DNA of 64,000 nucleotides, from positions 434,001 through 498,000 of the forward strand of contig NZ_JBFRYC010000003.1 of the NCBI RefSeq assembly GCF_040892615.1, written 5' to 3'. The notes under the pieces were generated by a model. It was not told the origin of the DNA, ran no database searches, and saw nothing but the letters and a program-made list of their open reading frames with translations. Shown here piece by piece: positions 8,745 through 16,542 of the stretch (position 1 is the first letter of the stretch; the number at the start of each line of letters is the position of its first letter). The position numbers and the translations under genes were made by a program. Origin of the DNA: Thioclava arctica. Lineage in GTDB: Bacteria; Pseudomonadota; Alphaproteobacteria; Rhodobacterales; Rhodobacteraceae.

Positions 8745-9620
8745 TCAGTCTTCTCGCACGAAGTCCGGCACGCCCAGTTTCGTGATGAGCCGGTCCGTCT
8801 CGCGCAACACAAGGGAGATATTACTGTCGCGCACCGTGGGAAGCAGGTGGCGGGCGCGGCGCACTTCGTTGAAGTCTAACTCGGCGGTGATGAGCTCTTC
8901 CTCGCTACCCGCCACGGCCAGCTCGCGCCCGAACGGGTCGAGGATGCGCGAGCCGCCCCAAAAGGTCAGGTCGCGCTCAATCCCGGTCCGATTGACCATG
9001 ATCGAGGGCGCGCCATACATCATTGAGTAAAAGCGCATCGTCAGCGCCCAGCCGGCGGGGTTATCGAAGTCGATGCCCACGGCCTCGACACCGGAACTGA
9101 CCGGGCACATCAGTAATGTCGCACCATGCAGGAAGCTCAGATGGGCCAGCGCCGGGTTCCAGATATCGGCGCATATCAGAAGGCCCGCGCACCAGTCGTC
9201 GTCGAGATTGTAGGTTTCGACGAAGCGGCCCGAGGCATAGTATTTGCCCTCTTCGAGCTTGCCGTAGGTAGGCAGGTTTACCTTTCGATGCAGGTGACGC
9301 ATTTTCCCGTTCTGCACCAGCGCCGAGGCGTTGTAGAATTGTGCCGCGGCGCCTTCCTCGATGAAGCCCAACACGACGGCCATGTCGCCTGCCGCATCGG
9401 CAAGACGCTTGAGGCGCGGATCGTTGCGACGCATCGCGACGTCGAGCAGCCGTTCGGGCCCGTAATGGCCGGTCAGGGACAGCTCGGGCATGACCAGCAG
9501 TTCAAGCCCCGCCTCGCGGCCCTGCCTGATCCAATCGAGATGTCGATCCATATTCGTATCGACATCTCCGATTTCGCTGGCGAATTGTGCGGCACCGACC
9601 CGCAATATGTGCTCGCTCAT
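8745..9620 (-). CDS. Nitrilase-superfamily carbon-nitrogen hydrolase
   Basis: A 291-residue enzyme with the nitrilase-superfamily triad: Glu46 in VMPELSLTG, Lys113 in HRKVNLPTYG and Cys150 in ICADIW. The HRKVNLPTYG loop is more typical of amidases and carbamoylases than of true nitrilases, so amide hydrolysis is more likely. ATG 9620 follows an AGGGA box; the longer start at 9653 is less likely. It lies 56 bases after the binding-protein gene and 31 before the MmgE/PrpD gene, so it is probably cotranscribed with them. It likely hydrolyses the imported solute or a derived amide in the cytoplasm. Confidence 0.85.
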   Translation of the reverse strand: MSEHILRVGAAQFASEIGDVDTNMDRHLDWIRQGREAGLELLVMPELSLTGHYGPERLLDVAMRRNDPRLKRLADAAGDMAVVLGFIEEGAAAQFYNASALVQNGKMRHLHRKVNLPTYGKLEEGKYYASGRFVETYNLDDDWCAGLLICADIWNPALAHLSFLHGATLLMCPVSSGVEAVGIDFDNPAGWALTMRFYSMMYGAPSIMVNRTGIERDLTFWGGSRILDPFGRELAVAGSEEELITAELDFNEVRRARHLLPTVRDSNISLVLRETDRLITKLGVPDFVRED

Positions 9621-9676
9621 AGCCCGGCTCCCTAAATGGTAGTGGCGGGCCATCGCGCAGCCCGCCGATAGGTTCG

Positions 9677-10560
9677 TCAGATCAGGCCGTTTTCTTTGAG
9701 AAACTCAGCCGCCACATTTTCCACCGACACCTTGTCGACATCCACATTGGCGTGAGGCCGGCCATCACCTTGTCAGTCAGCTTCGCCGAGATGGCATCCA
9801 TCAGATCGGCCAATTCGGGGTGCTTGTCGAGCACCTCTTTGCGGATCACCGGGGCCAGAGCGTAGGACGGGAAATATCCCTTGTCATCCTTGAGCGTGAC
9901 GAAATTGAACGCCGGGATCCGGCCGTCTGTGGCAAAGACGACACCGACATCGACCTGACTGTCCTTGAGCGCTTGGTAGACGAGTCCTGTATCCATCCGC
10001 TTGATATTGGCGCGGCCGAAATCGAAGCCGTAATCCTTTTCGAGCGGCTTCAGGCCGTCGGGACGGGCGTAGAATTCAGCGTTCGAGGCGAGCGTCAATT
10101 TCGCGCCACCAATTTCCTTCATGGCCAGATCCGAGATCGTCTCGATCCCCATCTTTTGCGCCTCGTCGGCGCGCATTGCGAGCGCGTAAGTGTTGTTCGC
10201 CTTGGACGGCATGAGCCAGACGATGCCCTTCTTGGCATCCAATTCCTTGACCTTGTCATAGGTGTCTTGGGCGTTCAGCTTCTCGGTCACCTTGTTATAA
10301 GTGATCAACGAGGTGCCGGTATATTCCCAATAGATGTCAACCTGGCCGTTCTCCATTGCCTGACGCACCACAGCCGAGCCCATACCGGATCGGTCGGTGA
10401 CGTCGTAGCCTTTGGCGCTCAGATATTGCTGGGTGATCGAGGCAAGGATTTGCTGCTCGGTGAAATTTTTGCCGCCAACAGCGATTTCCTCGGCTTGGAC
10501 GCTACCGGCTAACCCGAACAGTGAGGCGCCTAGTAAAGCCGCCTTGAGAATGTGAAGCAT
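9677..10560 (-). CDS. OsmF/YehZ-type quaternary-amine binding protein, frameshifted 3' end
   Basis: Substrate-binding protein of the OpuAC/OsmF type with a signal peptide ending in GSVQA at about residue 23. GGKNFTEQQILASIT and VDIYWEYTGTSLITYNKV are typical of periplasmic glycine-betaine/choline binders. Read straight, the frame ends at 9682 with an implausible tail (MWMSTRCRW). Changing frame at about 9750-9755 restores VDVDKVSVENVAAEFLKENG and a stop at 9677-9679. One missing base would explain this, giving 294 residues when repaired. The effect may be mild because only about 24 residues change. It is the fourth gene of the transporter operon. Confidence 0.82.
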
Positions 10561-10609
10561 CGTGTTTCCTCCATGTTGTCTTTGTTTTGCTTTTCTTGTG
10601 CCAGCCGCT

Positions 10610-11341
10610 TCAGCGCAGCGGGTTCACTCCTTTCGGGACAAGCCGCAACTGGGCTTGACCCATTGTGAAATCGACCATCACCGCAAGCGCAGCTGTCGGG
10701 ATCGCACCTGCCAGCAGCATGCCAGTATCCATCAAGTCGATACCGGTGAAGATCAGCTCACCCAGACCCCCACCGCCGATCAAAAAGGCCAACGGCGCGG
10801 TGCCGACATTGATCGCAAGCGCAGTGCGCACGCCCGAAAAGATGACGTAAAGCGCGTTGGGCAGTTCTACTTGGAACAAAATCTGGCGCGGTGTCATACC
10901 CATGCCGGTTGCGGCCTCTTTCAGGTGCTGCGGCACGGCTAGTAAGCCGGTATAGGTGTTGCGCACGATCGGCAGGAGCGAGGCCACGAACAGCCCGAAG
11001 AAGGCAGGCGCGAAACCGATGCCGAGCACCGTCATCGACAGGGCGATCACCGCCAGTGTCGGGATCGTGCCGCCGATATTGAAGACCTGCATCACCGTTT
11101 CGGCGTAGCGTCCCATCGCCGGGCGCGAAAGCCAGATCCCGACCGGAATGCCAACAAGGATCGCCGCCCCGCCTGAGACCGTCACCAATATCATATGCTG
11201 TTTCGAGAGATAGACGATATCGTCCCAGTTATCCCCGATCTGACCAAGCAACCCTGAATTGCAGACCCAGATCCCCAGACCGAACATGACGAGCAATTGC
11301 ACGTTCCGGCCGATTCCCGTTGCCTGTCGCACCATGCTCAT
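10610..11341 (-). CDS. ABC permease, OpuC/YehY type
   Basis: A 243-residue inner-membrane permease of the betaine/proline (BPD) family with about five to six membrane spans. The cytoplasmic coupling loop reads LKEAATGMGMTPRQILFQVELP, a standard EAA motif. An upstream IVRNTYTGL and a downstream LGELIFTGIDL are typical of OpuCB/OpuCD proteins. It lies 4 bases after the ATPase gene and 49 before the binding-protein gene. The operon has two dissimilar permeases, so the importer is probably a heterodimer. The gene order permease, ATPase, permease, binding protein matches E. coli yehWXYZ. Confidence 0.88.
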   Translation of the reverse strand: MSMVRQATGIGRNVQLLVMFGLGIWVCNSGLLGQIGDNWDDIVYLSKQHMILVTVSGGAAILVGIPVGIWLSRPAMGRYAETVMQVFNIGGTIPTLAVIALSMTVLGIGFAPAFFGLFVASLLPIVRNTYTGLLAVPQHLKEAATGMGMTPRQILFQVELPNALYVIFSGVRTALAINVGTAPLAFLIGGGGLGELIFTGIDLMDTGMLLAGAIPTAALAVMVDFTMGQAQLRLVPKGVNPLR

Positions 11342-11345
11342 GTCC

Positions 11346-12473
11346 TCAGTTCCTCTCGGAACGCTTGTAGGTCTCGCCCAACGCTGCCGTGACGGCGGGT
11401 TGGGTAACGATCCCAGCGAAACGGCCCTGATCGTCAGTGCAGGCCAGCCACATTATGTCATTGGCGAACATCTCCGAGACCACGGCGCGCAGATCGGCGC
11501 GCACTGGCACGGTCGCGGGCAAGGAATGGGCGAAATCGGCAACCGAACCGTCCGCACCTTCCAGCTCTTCGTTCGTGACATAGCCCACTGGGCGATGATC
11601 TGCGTCGATCAACACCACAATCCGGCCTGTGCCGTTGCGCGCTGCGTTGCGGGCTTCCTGCGGAGAGGCGAGGCGCGAGACGACGGGGCAATGCGCATCG
11701 GTGACTTCTTCGGCGGTGACCAACCGCAACCGCTTGAGCGTGCGGTCGGCGCCGACGAAATCGGCGACGAAAGCGTTGGCGGGATGGGCGAGGATATGGT
11801 CGGGCGCGTCGAATTGCTCGATCTTGCCCGCACGGAAGATCGCGACCTTGTCGCCCATCTTCACCGCCTCGTCGATATCGTGGCTGACGAACATGATCGT
11901 CTTTTTCAGCTCTGACTGCATCTTCAGGAACTCGTCCTGAATGATTTCGCGGTTGATCGGGTCAATCGCGCCGAAAGGCTCGTCCATCAGCATCACCGGC
12001 GGGTCTGCCGCCAGCGCACGGATCACGCCGATGCGCTGCTGCTGGCCACCCGAGAGTTCCTTGGGATAGCGGTGCAGGAATTGCCGCGGGTCAAGCCCCA
12101 CAAGGTCAATCAGTTCGGTGGCCCGTGCCCGGGCACGCTTGATATCCCAGCCGAGCATCTTCGGAACGACGCAGATATTTTCCTCGATCGTCATGTTCGG
12201 GAACAGGCCGATCTGCTGAATTACGTAGCCGATCTGGCGGCGCAGCTCGATATCGTTGAGCCGCGCGGTATCCTCGCCATTGATCAGGATCCGCCCCGAG
12301 GTCGGCGGGATGAGCCGGTTGATCATCTTGAGCGCGGTGGTCTTGCCGCAGCCCGAAGGCCCAAGCAGGACGCAGATTTCTCCGCTTGGCACGGTCATGT
12401 TCACTTTGTCAGCGGCCACGATCGTCGTCGTCGACAGGGTGAAGGTCTTGGTCAGGTTCTCGAGCTCGATCAT
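11346..12473 (-). CDS. Quaternary-amine ABC transporter ATPase with CBS domains
   Basis: A 375-residue ATPase of the ProV/OpuCA group. Walker A is GPSGCGKTT at residues 38-46, the signature is LSGGQQQR at about 135, Walker B is VMLMDEPFGAID, and the switch is MFVSHDIDEAV. The last 110 or so residues form a CBS-like pair (ARNGTGRIVVLIDADHRPVGY, then ANDIMWLACTDDQGRFAGIV). In OpuA, CBS domains sense ionic strength and gate transport. The gene starts 28 bases after the first permease. The length fits CBS-bearing members rather than short amino-acid importers. Confidence 0.9.
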   Translation of the reverse strand: MIELENLTKTFTLSTTTIVAADKVNMTVPSGEICVLLGPSGCGKTTALKMINRLIPPTSGRILINGEDTARLNDIELRRQIGYVIQQIGLFPNMTIEENICVVPKMLGWDIKRARARATELIDLVGLDPRQFLHRYPKELSGGQQQRIGVIRALAADPPVMLMDEPFGAIDPINREIIQDEFLKMQSELKKTIMFVSHDIDEAVKMGDKVAIFRAGKIEQFDAPDHILAHPANAFVADFVGADRTLKRLRLVTAEEVTDAHCPVVSRLASPQEARNAARNGTGRIVVLIDADHRPVGYVTNEELEGADGSVADFAHSLPATVPVRADLRAVVSEMFANDIMWLACTDDQGRFAGIVTQPAVTAALGETYKRSERN

Positions 12474-12501
12474 GTCTATAGTCCTTCAAAGCTTGGGCGG
12501 A

Positions 12502-13152
12502 TCAGTGCTTGAGCCCGGGGGGCGTGAGGTGTTTTTGAAGCTGCAAAAGCGCCCAATCGGCAAGGATCGCGAGAAGAGAAACGGCGAGCGCCCCGGTAAC
12601 GAGCTGACGCGGATCGGTTTGGCTAATCCCGCGCGAAATCAGCACCCCCAGACCGCCGGCGCCAATATAGGCGGCGATCGCGGCAACCCCGATATTCATC
12701 ACCACGGCCGTGCGCACCCCGGCCATGATCACTGGCACAGCAATCGGGATCTCGACTTGCCAGAGACGTTGTGTGGCGGTCATACCCATCCCCTTCGCAG
12801 CCTCGCGTAAGGCGGGGTCGATATTGGTGATGGCGGTGTAGGTGTTGCGCACGATCGGTAACTGCGAATAGAGCAGAATCGCTATCACTGCGGGCAGCCA
12901 GCCGATCCCTTGACCGATATGTGACAGGATCGGGATCATCAGACCGAACAGCGCAATCGAGGGGATCGTGACGATGATCGACGCGATATAGAGCACAATA
13001 TCGGCGGCACGTCGGTTCTGAGTAATCGCGATGCCGAGCGGCACGCCGGTGAAGATCGCGAGTCCGACCGCAGTGCCGACGATAGCGATATGCTGAAGCG
13101 CCATCCCGAGGATCGAGCTCCAGTTGTTAGCGATGAATTGGATGATGTCCAT
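12502..13152 (-). CDS. ABC permease, OpuC/YehW type
   Basis: A 216-residue inner-membrane permease and the first gene of the minus-strand operon. It has a PIVRNTYTAI loop and the EAA motif LREAAKGMGMTATQRLWQVEIP. ATG 13152 (MDIIQFIANN) is preceded by GGAGGA at good spacing, so the 16-codon upstream extension is rejected. With the permease at 10610 it would form the membrane channel of a glycine-betaine/choline-type importer. Whether the solute is used for osmoprotection or as a nutrient is unclear; the linked hydrolases favour nutrition. Confidence 0.88.
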   Translation of the reverse strand: MDIIQFIANNWSSILGMALQHIAIVGTAVGLAIFTGVPLGIAITQNRRAADIVLYIASIIVTIPSIALFGLMIPILSHIGQGIGWLPAVIAILLYSQLPIVRNTYTAITNIDPALREAAKGMGMTATQRLWQVEIPIAVPVIMAGVRTAVVMNIGVAAIAAYIGAGGLGVLISRGISQTDPRQLVTGALAVSLLAILADWALLQLQKHLTPPGLKH

Positions 13153-13613
13153 GCGTCCTCCGAAACCGCCAGATCGCGCATCTGATCGACACACGCTCAA
13201 CTTATGAGGGACGATAGTGCAGGCGATGAGAGGCGGGCTGACAGGGTTCCGCCACTAAATAGCAATAATCCGCCATCTGTAGCCGCTTTACGTTAATTTT
13301 GAAGATGTGAATGTAGTTGTCGCGCCTGCTCTGCTCATCGCTGGATCGGTTCATTCTCGGCGCTTAATAGCTCAGCCGAAGAACAGGCTGACTCAATGAT
13401 AGCTGCAGTTTGGTGGGGGCAGTTCATTCCGCTAGTTCAGACCGTTTGGTTCGCAGAGCGGTCGTCGACTTGGTTACAACGCTGCGCTAAGCACCAATGA
13501 CCGGTTTCGGGGCACGCGACCAATGCGCTGAATGCCTGTATCGGGCCGATTTCGTCACGCCGTAGTGAGCCAGGGGGGCTCACATCCGCCGGGGTGTGCA
13601 ATTGATGGCTGGG
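13153..13613 (-). promoter_or_regulatory. Intergenic region upstream of the ABC operon
   Basis: These 461 bases separate the transporter operon from the L,D-transpeptidase gene, both on the minus strand. The region must hold the promoter of the operon at 13152, since the upstream gene is functionally unrelated. No ORF with family motifs was found. An AT-richer patch at about 13255-13315 is the most likely control area, but I cannot mark boxes with confidence. The regulator at 6365 is a candidate to bind here. Confidence 0.4.
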
Positions 13614-14132
13614 TCAGGCCCCGGACCTCGGAGTATTTCTGGCTAGATGAATGGGGATGTCGAGCGCTTCGCCGGGCGTGACTCGCTGCGCGATCCAGAT
13701 CAGGTGGTCGCGGCGAAAGGCGAGGCAGCCCTCTGTGGGATAACCCGCGCGGCGACGTTGATGCAGGAAGATCGCAGAGCCTTTGCCGGGGCGTGCATTC
13801 GGATAGTTCCAGTCGGTGACCAGCACGATGTCATACAGTGGATCAGCGCGGCGCAGGGTCTCGTGACTGGCGGCGAAGGGCGCGCGCACATCGTGGTTGT
13901 AGTCCGGGTGCCCGGACGCGTCGCACCACAGATCGCGCGGCCCGATGGGCTCGGCCCAGTCTTGCGGCGCGGGCAGGCGATCAGCGCGGTAAAGCATGCG
14001 CAGGATCTGCAGCTTGCCGACCGGGGTTGCGCCGTCGCCCTCGTGTTTGTCCATGGTGATCCCGCCGCGCCCAATCTGAACGGGAAATCGGCGGCCGCGA
14101 AACAGCAGGCCCGAAGGCGTCAGCCGCATCAC
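13614..14132 (-). CDS. L,D-transpeptidase (YkuD) family protein
   Basis: A 172-residue YkuD-domain protein. The catalytic signature is FLHQRRRAGYPTEGCLAF with His124 and Cys136. GGITMDKHEGDGATPVGKLQI is the usual N-terminal YkuD strand. There is no clear signal peptide or anchor, a feature of the short YkuD-only group. The start overlaps the ribA stop by 4 bases, so the two are translationally coupled although functionally unrelated. The last residues (NTPRSGA) are encoded by a copy of the intergenic repeat at 13617-13642, suggesting the original stop was lost or moved. Confidence 0.82.
   Translation of the reverse strand: MMRLTPSGLLFRGRRFPVQIGRGGITMDKHEGDGATPVGKLQILRMLYRADRLPAPQDWAEPIGPRDLWCDASGHPDYNHDVRAPFAASHETLRRADPLYDIVLVTDWNYPNARPGKGSAIFLHQRRRAGYPTEGCLAFRRDHLIWIAQRVTPGEALDIPIHLARNTPRSGA
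13617..13642. repeat. Short dispersed repeat, copy 1, inside a coding end
   Basis: The sequence CCCCGGACCTCGGAGTATTT resembles the copies at 28920-28958 and 32026-32053, which share a CCGGA core and a GAGTATTT or GATATTTT end. Similar elements are familiar to me from intergenic DNA of Rhodobacteraceae. This copy overlaps the 3' end of the transpeptidase gene and encodes its final residues. Confidence 0.45.
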
Positions 14133-15208
14133 AGGATGTGACCCGATTTCGCCGCCTTGGTCGCGAGATAGCCCGCATTGTGGCGGCTCATCCCGACTTT
14201 GAGCGGCACGCGCTCGGTGACGTCAATGCCGTTGGCTTGCAGCATCTCGACCTTGGCGGGGTTATTGGTCAGCAGTCGCACCGCGCCAAAACCAAGCTTT
14301 TTCAGCAGCGCCGCACCGATGCGGAAATCGCGTTCGTCATCCTCAAAACCAAGGCGATGATTGGCCTCGACCGTGTCGAAGCCCTGATCCTGCAAGCTGT
14401 AGGCGCGCATCTTGTTGGCCAGCCCAATGCCGCGCCCCTCTTGGTTGAGATACAGCAGCACGCCCGCGCCCTCATGCCCCATCCGGGACAGCGCAGCGTC
14501 CAGTTGCGGTCCGCAATCGCATTTCAGCGAGCCCAGCACATCACCGGTGAAACAGGCGGAATGGAGCCGCGCCAGCACCGGCTTGCTACGGTCGGGCTGG
14601 CCGATCTCGATGGCGTAGTGTTCTTCGCTGCCATCATCGGGGCGGAAAATATGCAAGCGGCCTGCTTCGGCGGCGCGCAGAGGTACGCGGGCGGCTGACA
14701 CGGGGGCAAAGGCCTGCGGGATATCGGCGGCTTGCAGCGCGTCCTGCACGGTGATCGTGGTCAGGTCTTGGGGGAGGAATTCGGGACCTGCGACGATCAA
14801 CGCGGCGGGCAGAAGTTGCGCCGATTTCGTCAGCCGGATCGCAGCACGCGCGAAACCGGGGTCACCGCCGCGCACCGATTGCAGCGGCCCTTTCATCGGC
14901 GCGCGCAAATCATCCGCCGGATCGGCAAGCGCGCGCAGCCAGCCCAAATCGGCATCCTTGGGAACGGCAATGCGCGCGATATCCTCGTCATAGACCCGCG
15001 CCTTGAGCGTTTGCGCGCGTCGCGCTGTCAGCACCAGCGTAAGCGCCCCGATTGCGCCCAAGGCGGTTAGTCGTTCGGGGCTGAGGGTCTCGATTGCCAC
15101 GGCAAGCCCGTGACCGGCCACCACAACGGGCACTCCCATGCGCAGATCTGCACGGGCGCGATTGAGTCGCTCGGTCGGGCTTGGGCCAAGGGTGGTTTCT
15201 GGTTTCAT
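14129..15208 (-). CDS. ribA: GTP cyclohydrolase II
   Basis: A 359-residue protein that opens the imidazole ring of GTP in the first committed step of riboflavin synthesis. The C-terminal catalytic half contains LHSACFTGDVLGSLKCDCG with the three zinc cysteines, LNQEGRGIGLANKM and a TVEANHRLGF loop. The first 150 or so residues resemble a degenerate DHBP-synthase domain, as in the long alphaproteobacterial RibA form; the DHBP active-site acids are not evident. ATG 15208 (MKPETTLG) is preferred over the 15265 start, which adds a poor extension. It is divergent from the response regulator at 15348. Confidence 0.9.
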   Translation of the reverse strand: MKPETTLGPSPTERLNRARADLRMGVPVVVAGHGLAVAIETLSPERLTALGAIGALTLVLTARRAQTLKARVYDEDIARIAVPKDADLGWLRALADPADDLRAPMKGPLQSVRGGDPGFARAAIRLTKSAQLLPAALIVAGPEFLPQDLTTITVQDALQAADIPQAFAPVSAARVPLRAAEAGRLHIFRPDDGSEEHYAIEIGQPDRSKPVLARLHSACFTGDVLGSLKCDCGPQLDAALSRMGHEGAGVLLYLNQEGRGIGLANKMRAYSLQDQGFDTVEANHRLGFEDDERDFRIGAALLKKLGFGAVRLLTNNPAKVEMLQANGIDVTERVPLKVGMSRHNAGYLATKAAKSGHIL

Positions 15209-15347
15209 CCGTTCTGAGATAGCCTCGCCTGTAACAAATTGAAATAACCAAGCGTAAATCGACACGACCGCGTGAGATAGGTTTCACCACCCTTGCCATC
15301 GGTGTGAGGGGGCAACAGCTATGTTCAGAATGCAATCGGAGGTAAAT

Positions 15348-16037
15348 ATGATGGCATCGTTAAAGAAAATCCTTTTGGTCGATGATGATACCGACCTGCG
15401 TGAGGCGCTGGCTGAACAATTGATCGCTACCGATGATTTCGAAGTCTTTGAGGCCGAGAATGGCCACGATGCCGTCGATAAGACGAAAGCCGCACTTTAT
15501 GATCTGGTCGTGCTGGATGTGGGATTGCCTGATACCGATGGCCGAGAGCTGTGCAAAAAGCTGCGCAAGCATGGGGTGAAATGCCCGATCATCATGCTGA
15601 CCGGGCATGACACCGATTCCGACACGATCCTTGGCCTTGATTCGGGGGCCAATGATTACATCACCAAACCGTTCAAGTTCCCGGTGCTTTTGGCCCGTTT
15701 GCGCGCCCAGCTGCGCACGCATGAACAGTCAGAGGACGCTGTGTTCCAGCTTGGCCCATATACGTTCAAACCGGCGATGAAGATGTTGGTGGATGATCGC
15801 GACAAGAAGGTTCGTCTGACCGAGAAAGAGACCAATATCCTCAAGTTCCTCTATCGCGCCACCGACGGTGTTGTGCCGCGCGATGTGCTGTTGCACGAGG
15901 TTTGGGGTTACAATGCCGGGGTCACGACCCACACGCTGGAAACCCACATCTATCGTCTGCGCCAGAAGATTGAGCCCGACCCCTCGAATGCGCGCCTGTT
16001 GGTGACGGAATCGGGCGGCTATCGGCTCGTTGGCTAA
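15348..16037 (+). CDS. OmpR-family response regulator
   Basis: A 229-residue two-component regulator. The receiver domain has the acidic triad at Asp12-Asp14, the phospho-acceptor Asp57 (VVLDVGLPD), a conserved Thr in MLTGHD and a Lys in ITKPFK. The C-terminal winged helix includes LTEKETNILKFLYRA, VPRDVLLHEVWGY and THTLETHIYRLRQKIEP. The ATG at 15348 has GGAGG six bases upstream, so the ATG at 15321 is not used. No histidine kinase lies nearby, so this is an orphan regulator. A strong terminator follows, so it is probably a single-gene transcript. Confidence 0.9.
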   Translation: MMASLKKILLVDDDTDLREALAEQLIATDDFEVFEAENGHDAVDKTKAALYDLVVLDVGLPDTDGRELCKKLRKHGVKCPIIMLTGHDTDSDTILGLDSGANDYITKPFKFPVLLARLRAQLRTHEQSEDAVFQLGPYTFKPAMKMLVDDRDKKVRLTEKETNILKFLYRATDGVVPRDVLLHEVWGYNAGVTTHTLETHIYRLRQKIEPDPSNARLLVTESGGYRLVG

Positions 16038-16077
16038 ACGGGGTTTCTGTCAGTACTCTCAGGTTACAAGTATCCTC

Positions 16078-16105
16078 AGCGGTCCCTTCGGGGACCGCTT
16101 TTTTT
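16078..16105 (+). terminator. Rho-independent terminator
   Basis: A 9-bp perfect stem (AGCGGTCCC, loop TTCG, GGGACCGCT) with a stable UUCG tetraloop is followed by a run of six or more T. It lies 40 bases after the response-regulator stop and points the same way. Confidence 0.9.
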
Positions 16106-16139
16106 CGCGGTGCGCGGCGATCAGACAGCGAAAAAGCAC

Positions 16140-16484
16140 TCAGACGGAGGGGTAAATGTCTTCCTCAGCCTCTTCCAGGCTGACTCCCAGCGCGCTCAGA
16201 CCGTCTTCAAGGTAGTCCGCCAGCATCGGAATTCCCATCAGGTAATCTTCGGTGGGCGCTGTCGCCTCGGCCTTGGCCGTTGCGATCGCCTCGTCCAGTT
16301 CAGAGGCGTCGAACGTCTCGCGCCCGATCCACATCACTGCGGTAAGCGATGCCTGTTCGTCTTCGTTCATGGTGGCGATAAAGCTTCGCAACTCGCGGCC
16401 ATGGCCCGATCCGGGTAGGCCTGCATCGAACTTGCGTGCGCGCAGAATGACAGTCGCAATTTTTGCCGGGCTGATGCTAAGCAT
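16140..16484 (-). CDS. DUF3775-domain protein
   Basis: A 114-residue cytoplasmic protein that I recognise as DUF3775: LSISPAKIATVILRARKFD at the N-terminus, a central RELRSFIATMNEDEQASL block, then WIGRETFD and a C-terminal YLMGIPMLADYLEDGLSALG. The function is unknown. ATG 16484 has GGAGG five bases upstream, so the start at 16511 is rejected. It is acidic and ends in EEAEEDIYPSV. It stands alone between the response regulator terminator and rmuC. Confidence 0.8.
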   Translation of the reverse strand: MLSISPAKIATVILRARKFDAGLPGSGHGRELRSFIATMNEDEQASLTAVMWIGRETFDASELDEAIATAKAEATAPTEDYLMGIPMLADYLEDGLSALGVSLEEAEEDIYPSV

Positions 16485-16542
16485 GGTACCTCCGATTTGA
16501 GCCATTTTCACCCCGACGCAGATTTAACGCAAGCTGCAAAAC

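Noticed and set aside
13400..13500. A 34-codon plus-strand frame (MIAAVWWGQF...)
   Set aside because: There is no ribosome-binding site and no similarity that I recognise; it is within chance expectation.
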